Assembly: GCA_030598385.1 (NCBI GenBank)
Contig: JAUVQB010000011.1
Span: 1-12,020 of the forward strand
From: Alphaproteobacteria bacterium
GTDB taxonomy: Bacteria; Pseudomonadota; Alphaproteobacteria; Kiloniellales; JAKSDN01
Direction of reading: 5' to 3'
DNA length: 12,020 nt
The translations under genes and the position numbers were made by a program. Below are positions 5,506-12,020 of the stretch, in pieces. The notes beneath the pieces were generated by a model. The model saw only the letters and a list, made by a program, of their open reading frames with translations, made no database searches and was not told the DNA's origin. Position 1 is the first letter of the stretch, and each line of letters begins with the position of its first letter.

Positions 5506-7098
5506 TCAGCCTTCCAGCCACCAGCGCTTGATGAAGTGACCGCCGTCCATTTCCCAGCCGCCGCCATACTGGCCGGTGGTGCCGACCTCGGTCGAAAGCG
5601 CGGCCACGTCTCTGCCATAGGCCGGCACGAGGGTCGAGCCCTCTTGGCTGATCAACATCTGGACCTCGCGGTACATCTCGGCCCGTTTCTTATGATCAAG
5701 CTCGCCCCGCGCGGCGACCACGAGTTCATCGACCCGCGGGCTGCCCCAACGCGTATCGTTCCAGGCCGCATCCGTCGTGTAGTTGATCGAGAGGATCATG
5801 TCCTCGACCGGGCGCGCGCCCCAATAGCAGGCGACCCACGGCTTGTTGTTCCAAATATTGGACCAATAACCATCGTTCGGTTCGCGCACCACGTTCAGAT
5901 CGATGCCGATCGGCCTCAAGGTCTCTTTCATGAGGACCGCAAAGTCGATCGCACCGGGATAAGCCGTATCGGAAGCACTGTAGTCCACCTTGATTCCCTC
6001 GAAGCCCGACTTCTTTAGATGGTGCTTGGCCTTGTCGGGATCGTACGTGTTCTGAGGAATATCGGCGGCGTGATAGGTGAAGCCGGGGCCAATGGGGTGA
6101 TCGTTGCCGGGCGTACCGTAGCCGAAGACAATCTTGTCGATGAACTCCTGGCGATCGATGCCGTACTTTATGGCGAGTCGGAAGTCGTTGCTGCTGAAAG
6201 GTTCCTGGTCGGCCATCATCGGTGCCGTATAGAAAAAGTTGCTGGCAACATCGACGATCTCGACGTTCGGTCGGCGGGCCAGGAGTTTGATGGTCTTCAG
6301 GTCCGGCTTGTTGATGGCGTGGACGTCGCCGGTGACCAACGAGCTCTGACGGGCGATGGGATCGGATATCCCGAGGATCTCGGCCGAATCGACGAAGCCG
6401 AACTGATCCGCCTGCCAGGAGTTGGCGTGTCGGTCCATGGCCACGCGAACGCCCGGCTCGAAATCAGTTACCTTGTAGATACCCGTCCCGATCCCGTTGG
6501 TCAGATCGGGCTTGCCGTCGGGCGAAGGCACCACGTTCATGTGGTAGTCGGTCATCAGGAAGGGGAAGTCGGCATTCGGCCCCGCCAGTTTGACGACGAT
6601 CACATTGCCGTCGGCGGAAACGTCCTCGACCGCCTGGAACACGCCCTTGGCCCCGGAGCGGGTCTCCTCGCCCCGATGCACGTCGATCGAGGCTATGACA
6701 TCCTCGGTGGTCAATGATTTGCCATTCGAGAATTCGACACCCTGGCGCAGCTTGAAGCGCCACTCCGAGGCGTCGTCACTGGATTCCCAACTCTCCGCCA
6801 GACCGGGTTGTGCAGAGTTGTCCTGGCCCACCTCGACCAAACTGTCGCGGGTCGCGCGGGCGATCGAAATCATGAATGTATCGGTCCAGGTCTGCTGGTC
6901 CATGTTGTCGGTCGTGCTGCCGCCGACCAAGGCCGCAATCAGATGCCCGCCCTTCTTCGGGCTCGCTTTGGCGGCTTTGCTCCACATCGTGGAGGCTGCG
7001 GCGACCGAGATGCCCAGCGCTGTCGCCCCCGCCAGAAATTCGCGACGCGACGTGCGCTTATCCGCAAGCATTGCGCCGACCGTTTGCTCTTCATTCAT
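5506..7098 (-). CDS. Tat-exported ABC transporter substrate-binding protein, oligopeptide family (SBP_bac_5)
   Basis: 530 residues, typical of family-5 binding proteins for peptides, opines, glycosides or nickel. The N-terminus carries a twin-arginine signal: TSRREFLAG at 16-24, a hydrophobic stretch ~22-36, and a probable cleavage after AKA near residue 45. The mature protein is therefore expected to be folded before export to the periplasm. The family signature PGLAESWESSDDASEWRFKLRQGVEFSNGKSLTTEDV is at ~98-133. An AGGAGG ribosome site 5 nt upstream fixes the ATG at 7098. No permease or ATPase gene follows: the downstream neighbour is convergent, so the protein either uses a transporter encoded elsewhere or acts as a sensor-type binding protein. 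It is co-oriented with the upstream lysR gene (296-nt gap), and an operator-like element shared with the ALDH promoter lies near the lysR end. The ligand cannot be predicted. Confidence 0.93.
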   Translation of the reverse strand: MNEEQTVGAMLADKRTSRREFLAGATALGISVAAASTMWSKAAKASPKKGGHLIAALVGGSTTDNMDQQTWTDTFMISIARATRDSLVEVGQDNSAQPGLAESWESSDDASEWRFKLRQGVEFSNGKSLTTEDVIASIDVHRGEETRSGAKGVFQAVEDVSADGNVIVVKLAGPNADFPFLMTDYHMNVVPSPDGKPDLTNGIGTGIYKVTDFEPGVRVAMDRHANSWQADQFGFVDSAEILGISDPIARQSSLVTGDVHAINKPDLKTIKLLARRPNVEIVDVASNFFYTAPMMADQEPFSSNDFRLAIKYGIDRQEFIDKIVFGYGTPGNDHPIGPGFTYHAADIPQNTYDPDKAKHHLKKSGFEGIKVDYSASDTAYPGAIDFAVLMKETLRPIGIDLNVVREPNDGYWSNIWNNKPWVACYWGARPVEDMILSINYTTDAAWNDTRWGSPRVDELVVAARGELDHKKRAEMYREVQMLISQEGSTLVPAYGRDVAALSTEVGTTGQYGGGWEMDGGHFIKRWWLEG

Positions 7099-7394
7099 CG
7101 TTGCCTCCTGCCATGAGGGTCAGTCCTATTGCCATGCGGCACCCGCGGGTCCGTTCGGGCCCTGATTCTAACCGCTCGCGACTTGCAACTAGCGCCCTTG
7201 CCAGTCGTGCCAGCCGACTGCCAGGAGTTAGAAGGCCCCAACTGGCTTAGGTCGCCGCGAGGCGGGTCGGCCATCGATGCGCCGCTTGAGTGGGATCGGC
7301 CTCTTCCGGGCCGCTGGTTCATAAAGACCCGCGCTTTGAACTCAGCATCGCGTCCGGCGGACTTCAGATCAATTTCAAAATACTGTTGGTTGTT
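7099..7394. other. long leader/intergenic region upstream of the solute-binding protein
   Basis: No credible gene lies here; short frames on both strands lack ribosome sites or family features. On the binding-protein side it has an AGGAGG ribosome site (7109-7104), a palindrome ACCCGCGGGT (7141-7150), a small stem GGGTCC-GTTC-GGGCCC (7147-7162) and an inverted repeat CAGTCG-N7-CGACTG (7202-7220) that also fits a T-N11-A spacing. The far end (7367-7394) is AT-rich and belongs to the operator-like element described separately. If transcription starts near that element, the binding-protein mRNA would have a leader of more than 200 nt with several possible hairpins. I do not recognise a known riboswitch. 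Confidence 0.5.
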
Positions 7395-7410
7395 TCAATT
7401 CAATTTAACT
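7367..7410 (-). promoter_or_regulatory. operator-like element A, facing the solute-binding protein gene
   Basis: Read on the minus strand this is AGTTAAATTGAATTGAAACA (7410-7391), then TATTTT, ending in AATTGATC (7374-7367). The same parts occur in the same order upstream of the ALDH gene (8308-8360): the first 20 bases match at 16 positions including a 10-base identity, and the final 8 bases are identical. Element A overlaps the last codons and stop of the lysR gene and lies ~270 nt upstream of the binding-protein start. It is likely a second binding site for that LysR protein. Confidence 0.45.
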
Positions 7411-8294
7411 AAAGCGTCGAGCTCCCTTGGGGCGTACTGAATCAGGACCTTGCAGAAGGCCCGGGCAACGGGTGAAAGCGTCGTCCCGGCTCGGCTGATC
7501 ACGCCGACGTTGCGCCGGATGCCCGACACGGCAAGTGGTAGAAAGCGGATCTGGTTGTCGTCGCGCGGTACCGAGAGTCTCGGCAGGAGGGTCACGCCGA
7601 AGCCGCGTCGCACCAGGGCCAAGATCGAGGTGACGTTGCGTACCATGAGTCTCGAATGCTGTTCCAGGGCGCGATAGGCGGGATCCGGGACGGAACGACT
7701 GAGCCCGTTGGAGATCAGGGTCAAATCACCGAGGTCATTCCATTGCACCGGCCGTTCGAACCTCGTCAGCGGGCAGTCGGCGGCACATACAACGCCGAAG
7801 TCATCGGCGAAGAACTGTTGGTAATCAAGCGCTCCATCCGCCCCGCTGAGGCTGGCAATTCCAAGTTCCACCTCGCCGCCCTCGACCGCGCGTCGAACGC
7901 TCAGCGAATCCATGTCCCAGACTTCGAGCTGAACCTCCGGACGGGCAGAGACGAAATCGCCAATGACATCGGGGAGGATACGCATCGCGACGGACGGAAC
8001 ACACGCGAGTTCCAAACGACCGATCTGATTGCCGGCAAAGGCCCGCATCTTCGCGACCGCACGCTCGAAGCGCACGAGCTCCTCTTGGGCGGTATCGAGG
8101 ACATAGCGCCCGAGCGGCGTCAGTGCGTTCTTCCGGTCGGCCTCGAACAATCGACCACCGAGCTCCTCTTCGAGCTGCTTCAAGGCCATGGAGACCGCCG
8201 AGGGCGTTCGGCCCAGACGCTCGGCGGCATCTTTGATATTGCCGCATTGAGAGACGATCGCGAAGGTGCGGAGTTGGGCCACCTTGATCGGCAT
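7395..8294 (-). CDS. LysR-family transcriptional regulator (module 2)
   Basis: 299 residues from the ATG at 8294, the canonical LysR start (MPIKVAQLRTFAIVSQCGNIKDAAERLGRTPSAVSMALKQLEEELGGRLFE). The in-frame extension upstream crosses the divergent promoter and is not coding. The helix-turn-helix lies at ~18-40, and the effector domain (IGRLELACVPSVAMRILPDVI...) starts at ~91. A modest GGAG ribosome site lies ~10 nt upstream. The gene is divergent from the aldehyde dehydrogenase operon and co-oriented with the binding-protein gene, the usual position for a regulator of both. A T-N11-A dyad (TTCAA-N5-TTGAA, 8310-8324) stands in its promoter. Similar elements on both sides of the gene suggest it controls the binding protein and the ALDH operon and represses itself. 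It likely senses a pathway metabolite, identity unknown. Confidence 0.94.
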   Translation of the reverse strand: MPIKVAQLRTFAIVSQCGNIKDAAERLGRTPSAVSMALKQLEEELGGRLFEADRKNALTPLGRYVLDTAQEELVRFERAVAKMRAFAGNQIGRLELACVPSVAMRILPDVIGDFVSARPEVQLEVWDMDSLSVRRAVEGGEVELGIASLSGADGALDYQQFFADDFGVVCAADCPLTRFERPVQWNDLGDLTLISNGLSRSVPDPAYRALEQHSRLMVRNVTSILALVRRGFGVTLLPRLSVPRDDNQIRFLPLAVSGIRRNVGVISRAGTTLSPVARAFCKVLIQYAPRELDALVKLN

Positions 8295-8307
8295 GGCAGG
8301 GCACTCC

Positions 8308-8360
8308 AGTTCAAAAAAATTGAAACATATCACATATTTTTCCATTTGATTGAATTGATC
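8308..8360 (+). promoter_or_regulatory. operator-like element B in the lysR/ALDH divergent promoter
   Basis: Element B reads AGTTCAAAAAAATTGAAACA (8308-8327), then TATTTT, then AATTGATC (8353-8360). It contains a dyad TTCAA-N5-TTGAA (8310-8324) whose inner part fits T-N11-A. It is AT-rich amid GC-rich DNA and ends 43 nt before the ALDH start, suiting a LysR recognition site plus activation site. It mirrors element A, except that the gap to AATTGATC is 9 bp longer, close to one helical turn. Confidence 0.55.
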
Positions 8361-8393
8361 CAACCGCCCAGCATTTGTGAAGAACGGGAACGT

Positions 8394-8397
8394 GGAG
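8394..8397 (+). promoter_or_regulatory. ribosome binding site fixing the ALDH start
   Basis: GGAG (GTGGAGACG), 6 nt before the ATG at 8404. It supports this start over an in-frame GTG at 8377. Confidence 0.55.
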
Positions 8398-8403
8398 ACG
8401 AGC

Positions 8404-9855
8404 ATGACCGAAGCCCTGCGGAACTTCATCGGCGGCCAGTGGCATGCGGGCGCCTCGGAGATCGAGAACCGCAATCCCTCGGACCTGTCGGACCTGATCG
8501 GACGCTATGCCCAAGCCGACCGGGACCAGGCCGAAACGGCCATCGCGGCGGCGCGCCAAGCGGCGGAGGCCTGGGCGGTGTCCGGCTTGGAGACCCGCTA
8601 CAAGGCCTTGATGGCGATCGGCGAGGAGTTGATCGCCCGTTCCGCCGAGCTGGGCGAACAGCTTTCCCGCGAGGAGGGTAAGCCGCGCGCCGAGGGGATC
8701 GGCGAGGTCATCCGCTCCGGCCAGTTCTTCACCTATTACGCTGCCGAGGCGTTGCGCCAGATCGGCGATAGCGCCGATTCTGTGCGACCCGGCATCGAGA
8801 TCGACGTGCGCCGCGAGCCTATGGGGGTGGTGGCCGTCATCTCGCCTTGGAACTTCCCCATGGCGACGGCGGCCTGGAAGATCGCGCCGGCGCTCGCCTT
8901 CGGCAACGCAGTCATCTGGAAACCCGCCAACGTGACGCCGGCGAGCGCCTGGGCGCTCGCCGAGGTGATCAGCCGCCAGGACGGCCTGCCTGCCGGCGCC
9001 TTCAATCTGGTGATGGGCTCGGGCGGGGCGGTCGGTCAGAGTCTCATCGAAAGCCCGGACATCGATGCCGTCACTTTCACCGGCTCGCTCGAGGTGGGCC
9101 GGCGCATCGCCCAGGCCTGCGCGCAAAACCTCACCAAGGTCCAGCTCGAAATGGGCTCCAAGAACGCGCTGGTGGTGACGGACGACGCCGACCTCGACGT
9201 GGCCGTCGCAGCGGCACTCAATGGCGCTTTCGGCGGCAGCGGCCAGAAATGCACCGCCTCGAGCCGCCTGATCGCCCACCGCGCCGTCCGCGACGTCTTT
9301 GTCGAGAAGCTGACTGCGGGGATGCAGGCGCTCAAGGTGGGGCACGCGCTCGCCGAAGACACCCAGATGGGACCGGTGGTCGACGCCGGTCAGCTCGACG
9401 GCAACCTTGCCTATCTCGATCTGGCCCGCAGCGAGGGGGCGACCCATGTTTGGGGCGGCGAGCGCTTGACCCGCGACACGGAGGGCTACTACATGTCCCC
9501 GGCTCTCTTTGTCGACACGGGGAACGACATGCGGGTCAACCGGGAAGAGATGTTCGCGCCGATCGCCTGCGTCATCGAGGCGGGCGACTACGACGAGGCG
9601 CTGGCGATCGCCAACGACACCGAATTCGGCCTGACCGCCGGCATCGTCACTAAATCCCTCGCCCGCGCCACCCACTTCCGGCGCAACGTGAAAACCGGCT
9701 GCGTGATGGTCAACCTGCCGACCGCGGGCACCGACTATCACGTGCCCTTCGGCGGCCGGGGCAACTCGAGCTTGGGCAGCCGCGAGCAGGGCCGCTATGC
9801 CGTCGAGTTCTACACCCAGGTGAAGACCGCCTACATCGCCGCCGGCGCGCCATGA
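8404..9855 (+). CDS. NAD(P)-dependent aldehyde dehydrogenase, 2-oxoglutarate-semialdehyde-dehydrogenase-like
   Basis: 483 residues, the normal ALDH length. It oxidises an aldehyde to a carboxylate in the cytoplasm. All catalytic features are present: Asn150 in SPWNFP, the cofactor-binding FTGSLEVG at 225-232, general base Glu249 in LEMGSKN, nucleophile Cys283 in GQKCTASSR, and Glu382 in EEMFAP. The N-terminal FIGGQW...NRNPSD and the GSGQKCTASSRLI context recall the 2,5-dioxopentanoate (2-oxoglutarate semialdehyde) dehydrogenase group of sugar-acid and hydroxyproline pathways, but sequence alone does not fix the substrate. The ATG at 8404 follows a GGAG site. It is the first gene of a compact plus-strand operon: its last four bases (ATGA) contain the start of the M19-like gene. 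Expression is probably governed by the divergent LysR through element B. Confidence 0.95.
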   Translation: MTEALRNFIGGQWHAGASEIENRNPSDLSDLIGRYAQADRDQAETAIAAARQAAEAWAVSGLETRYKALMAIGEELIARSAELGEQLSREEGKPRAEGIGEVIRSGQFFTYYAAEALRQIGDSADSVRPGIEIDVRREPMGVVAVISPWNFPMATAAWKIAPALAFGNAVIWKPANVTPASAWALAEVISRQDGLPAGAFNLVMGSGGAVGQSLIESPDIDAVTFTGSLEVGRRIAQACAQNLTKVQLEMGSKNALVVTDDADLDVAVAAALNGAFGGSGQKCTASSRLIAHRAVRDVFVEKLTAGMQALKVGHALAEDTQMGPVVDAGQLDGNLAYLDLARSEGATHVWGGERLTRDTEGYYMSPALFVDTGNDMRVNREEMFAPIACVIEAGDYDEALAIANDTEFGLTAGIVTKSLARATHFRRNVKTGCVMVNLPTAGTDYHVPFGGRGNSSLGSREQGRYAVEFYTQVKTAYIAAGAP

Positions 9856-10856
9856 CCGATAGCAGCCGCGAACCACCCTTCATCGTCGACGGCCTGCAAT
9901 ACTGCAACTGGTCGCCGGAGATCTTCGAGGAGATGGCCGCGGGCGGCGTTTCTTGCGCCCACGTGACCATCTGCTACTGGGAAAACCTGCGCGAGACCAT
10001 CGCCAACGTCAGCGCCTGGCACAAACGCTTCGAGCGCCACGGCGACCGTCTCCTGCACGTGCGCACGGGCGACGACCTGCGCCGCGCCCAAGCGGAGGGC
10101 AAGACCGGCATCGTTTTCGGGGCGCAGAACTGTTCGCCCATCGAGGACGACGTCGGGCTGGTTCAGGTCGTGCACGACCTGGGCCTGCGATTCATGCAGC
10201 TCAGCTACAACAATCAGAGCCTGCTGGCGACCGGATGCTACGAGGCCGAGGACCCTGGCCTTACCCGCATGGGCCGACAGGTGGTAAAGGAGATGAACCG
10301 GGTCGGCCTGGTGGTCGACATGTCCCATTCGGCCGAGCGCTCGACCCTCGAGGCCATCGACTGCTCCGAGCGGCCGATCGCCATTACCCACGCCAATCCG
10401 GCCTTTTGGCATCCGGCCCTGCGTAACAAGTCGGACGATGTGCTGAAGGCCCTGGCAGAGAGCGGCGGCCTGCTGGGGCTCAGCCTTTACCCCCACCACC
10501 TGAAGGGCAAGGGCGACTGCACGCTCGAGAGCTTCTGCACAATGGCGGCGCGCACCGCCGAGCTGATGGGAGTGGATCACATCGGCCTCGGTTCGGACTT
10601 GTGCCAAAATCAGCCGGACGCCGTGGTCGCCTGGATGCGCAACGGCCGCTGGACCAAGGACCTGGACTACGGCGAAGGCAGCGCCCAGGCGGCCGGTTTC
10701 CCCAAACAGCCCGACTGGTTTGCCTGCAACCGAGACTTCACCAACATCGCCGAGGGCCTGACGGCCGCCGGTTTTTCGGCCGAAGAAGCGGCCAAGATCA
10801 TGGGCGGCAACTGGCTCGCCTTCTTCGAGCGGTCCTTCGGGCCGGCGGCAGCCTGA
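9852..10856 (+). CDS. M19 (renal dipeptidase) family protein with altered metal site
   Basis: 334 residues, near the usual M19 length. Family marks are EMNRVGLVVDMSH (His159), ITHANP (His180), LRNKSDDVL (Arg191), IGLGSDL (Asp249) and C-terminal IMGGNWL. Several residues of classical dipeptidases are absent. The N-terminal DGHxD metal motif reads DGLQY (13-17), the bridging Glu of the EGG motif aligns with Gln92 in GAQN, and the substrate His of LTHN is Tyr119 in LSYNN. Classic dinuclear-zinc dipeptidase activity is therefore doubtful; it may use a single metal and another substrate. From memory, a similar non-canonical M19 protein is encoded near the dimethylglycine-demethylation genes of Pseudomonas. 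It overlaps the ALDH stop by ATGA, has no clear ribosome site, and is probably translationally coupled. No signal peptide, so cytoplasmic. Confidence 0.88.
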   Translation: MTDSSREPPFIVDGLQYCNWSPEIFEEMAAGGVSCAHVTICYWENLRETIANVSAWHKRFERHGDRLLHVRTGDDLRRAQAEGKTGIVFGAQNCSPIEDDVGLVQVVHDLGLRFMQLSYNNQSLLATGCYEAEDPGLTRMGRQVVKEMNRVGLVVDMSHSAERSTLEAIDCSERPIAITHANPAFWHPALRNKSDDVLKALAESGGLLGLSLYPHHLKGKGDCTLESFCTMAARTAELMGVDHIGLGSDLCQNQPDAVVAWMRNGRWTKDLDYGEGSAQAAGFPKQPDWFACNRDFTNIAEGLTAAGFSAEEAAKIMGGNWLAFFERSFGPAAA

Positions 10857-10857
10857 C

Positions 10858-12020
10858 GTGACGGCTGTCGCAAGATCGAACCATGAAGACGCGGCGCTCG
10901 AGCTCCGGCCGCCCGATACCGTCATGCGTCTCACCCGCATGGGGTCGTTCCATCAGACCCGCATCAGCTTCATGCGCAGCCTGCTGCGCCGCATCGCCGC
11001 CGAGGACTGGCGGCTGACGCGCCCGCGCTTCGACCTCGACGGCGACGGCTACGGCACCGCGGTCTACCGGGTCGACCTGCCCGCCGGCTGCTGCAGCCTG
11101 GTCGCCTTCTCCGACGAGCTCAGCCCCGAGGAACGCACCGACCGGGTGATCGCCGAGAAATGGGACGCCACCTTCGCCCTGGTCGACGGCGAACCGAACG
11201 ACGAGGACATCGCGCGCCTGCGCGCCACCGTGCCGAAGCAGGAGGCCGGGCACGTGAGCGCCCGGGAATTGGTGCTCAGCCGCGCCAACAAGAGCGTTCG
11301 CCTGTTCGACCATGTGGTCGATTGCCTGGCCCACGGCTGGCAACCGGCGATGGACGATATCGTGCGGGTCGGCTATCTCATGCGCACCACGGCGGTCTAC
11401 GGCAACGGCAAATTCGGTCTCTCGGACCTGGAGAACACCTTCGCCGGCGGCCTGTTCAGCCGGCCCTTCGAGGCCGAGTTGTTCACGGTCTATCTCATTC
11501 GCGAGTTCACCCTCGACCTGGTCGAGCACATCGCGGCCGCCCGCAAACCGGACCGGGCGGTGCGCCTTGCGCCGGACCGGCGCCGCGCCTTGGGCATCGG
11601 CAATTCAACGGGCCTCGGCATGGCGCCGTTCCTCACCTTCCATCCGGCGCTCATCCACCGCTGGATGTCGGCGCGCGAGACCGCCATCGCCCGGGTCCTG
11701 GCGCTGGCCGAGGCGGCGCCCGAAAAGCGTTCGGCGTTCCTGGCGCTGCTCGCCCGGGCGATCGACCACGTGCGCGAATGGTCCACCCAGGACGCCCGCC
11801 AGGCGGCCCGCACGGCGAAGCTGCAGGACGAACTGCGGGGCCTCCATGCGGACCTGACCGACGGCGCGGCGGACCTCCTGACCGGGCCTCGCCCCTGGCG
11901 GCGGCTCTTGGACAAGGTCGAGGCGGAAGGGTCTCTGGAACTGCAGGAACTGGCCTTGAGCCTCATGATGGAGCCCTATGGCGAGCTGGTGGACGACCTG
12001 GCCGACCGAATGACCGACCC
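10858..12020 (+). CDS. large conserved-looking protein of unknown function, truncated by the window edge
   Basis: An open frame of about 387 codons runs from a GTG at 10858 to the window edge without a stop. The GTG lies one base after the M19-like stop (TGA-C-GTG), implying coupling; an in-frame ATG at 10924 is the alternative start. No ribosome site is clear at either. Visible blocks are MRLTRMGSFHQTRISFMRSLLRR (~23-45), a DLDGDGYGTAVYRVDLP strand region (~59-75), GYLMRTTAVYGNGKFGLSDLENTF (~172-195), GIGNSTGLGMAPFLTFHP (~245-262) and an alanine-rich helical part after ~265. The Gly/Asn-rich blocks look like conserved binding loops, but I cannot assign a family or reaction. There is no signal peptide or membrane helix, so it is probably cytoplasmic. 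It should act in the same pathway as the ALDH and M19-like protein. Confidence 0.85.
   Translation, partial: MTAVARSNHEDAALELRPPDTVMRLTRMGSFHQTRISFMRSLLRRIAAEDWRLTRPRFDLDGDGYGTAVYRVDLPAGCCSLVAFSDELSPEERTDRVIAEKWDATFALVDGEPNDEDIARLRATVPKQEAGHVSARELVLSRANKSVRLFDHVVDCLAHGWQPAMDDIVRVGYLMRTTAVYGNGKFGLSDLENTFAGGLFSRPFEAELFTVYLIREFTLDLVEHIAAARKPDRAVRLAPDRRRALGIGNSTGLGMAPFLTFHPALIHRWMSARETAIARVLALAEAAPEKRSAFLALLARAIDHVREWSTQDARQAARTAKLQDELRGLHADLTDGAADLLTGPRPWRRLLDKVEAEGSLELQELALSLMMEPYGELVDDLADRMTD

Noticed and set aside
7095..7322. 75-codon minus-strand frame just upstream of the binding-protein gene
   Set aside because: No ribosome site, no recognisable feature, and Arg/Gly/Ser-rich composition. 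It is treated as part of the leader region.
8311..9876. 521-codon minus-strand frame antisense to the ALDH gene
   Set aside because: It lies opposite a complete ALDH with all catalytic residues, is His/Arg/Ala-rich with no domain, and crosses the divergent promoter.
9852..10856. Annotating the M19-like gene as an ordinary membrane dipeptidase
   Set aside because: The HxD metal motif and bridging Glu are absent and no signal peptide or membrane anchor is visible, so both parts of that name are unsupported.
9831..10940. 369-codon minus-strand frame antisense to the M19-like gene
   Set aside because: It is a shadow of the recognisable M19-family gene, with no ribosome site and no family features.
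11312..11966. Plus frame 11312-11857 and minus frame 11490-11966 near the right edge
   Set aside because: Both lie inside the uninterrupted frame from 10858 to the window end, which continues the operon and has natural amino-acid composition. The alternatives are Ser/Arg/Ala-rich shadows.

Overview
The window is a GC-rich stretch of bacterial chromosome. GC-biased codon use (long spurious antisense reading frames), AGGAGG-type ribosome sites and the gene families point to an alphaproteobacterium, perhaps a Rhodospirillales-like environmental species. This placement is inference: no rRNA or other phylogenetic marker is present. I see no IS element, phage gene, tRNA or CRISPR array. It reads as accessory catabolic and regulatory chromosome.

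Layout. (1) 1-1161, all minus strand: the first codons of an unidentified gene (1-31), a small two-helix membrane protein (115-453) and an acidic coiled-coil protein (502-1161). (2) 1162-1430: intergenic, with a perfect 24-bp-arm palindrome. (3) 1431-4360, minus strand: a luciferase-like flavin monooxygenase, a LysR regulator and an alpha/beta hydrolase; a TauD-like Fe(II)/2-oxoglutarate dioxygenase (4502-5374) is transcribed away from the hydrolase. Together these look like a small oxidative catabolic module. The dioxygenase keeps most TauD substrate-pocket residues, which hints at a sulfonate or sulfate ester. (4) 5506-7098, minus: a Tat-type exported solute-binding protein of the oligopeptide-ABC family, with no permease or ATPase gene in view. 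(5) 7395-8294, minus: a second LysR regulator. (6) 8404-12020, plus: a tightly packed operon of an aldehyde dehydrogenase, an M19-dipeptidase-like protein lacking several canonical metal ligands, and a large unrecognised protein that runs off the right edge.

How it may work. The second LysR gene sits between the binding-protein gene and the aldehyde dehydrogenase operon. An operator-like element (AGTT.AA...AATTGAAACA, then AATTGATC) occurs on both sides of this lysR gene, each copy oriented toward the gene it would control. The simplest reading is one regulon: the exported binding protein captures a small molecule, and the ALDH, M19-like protein and unknown protein process it. The substrate is unknown. 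This group (5506-12020) is the best candidate for an undescribed system in the window.
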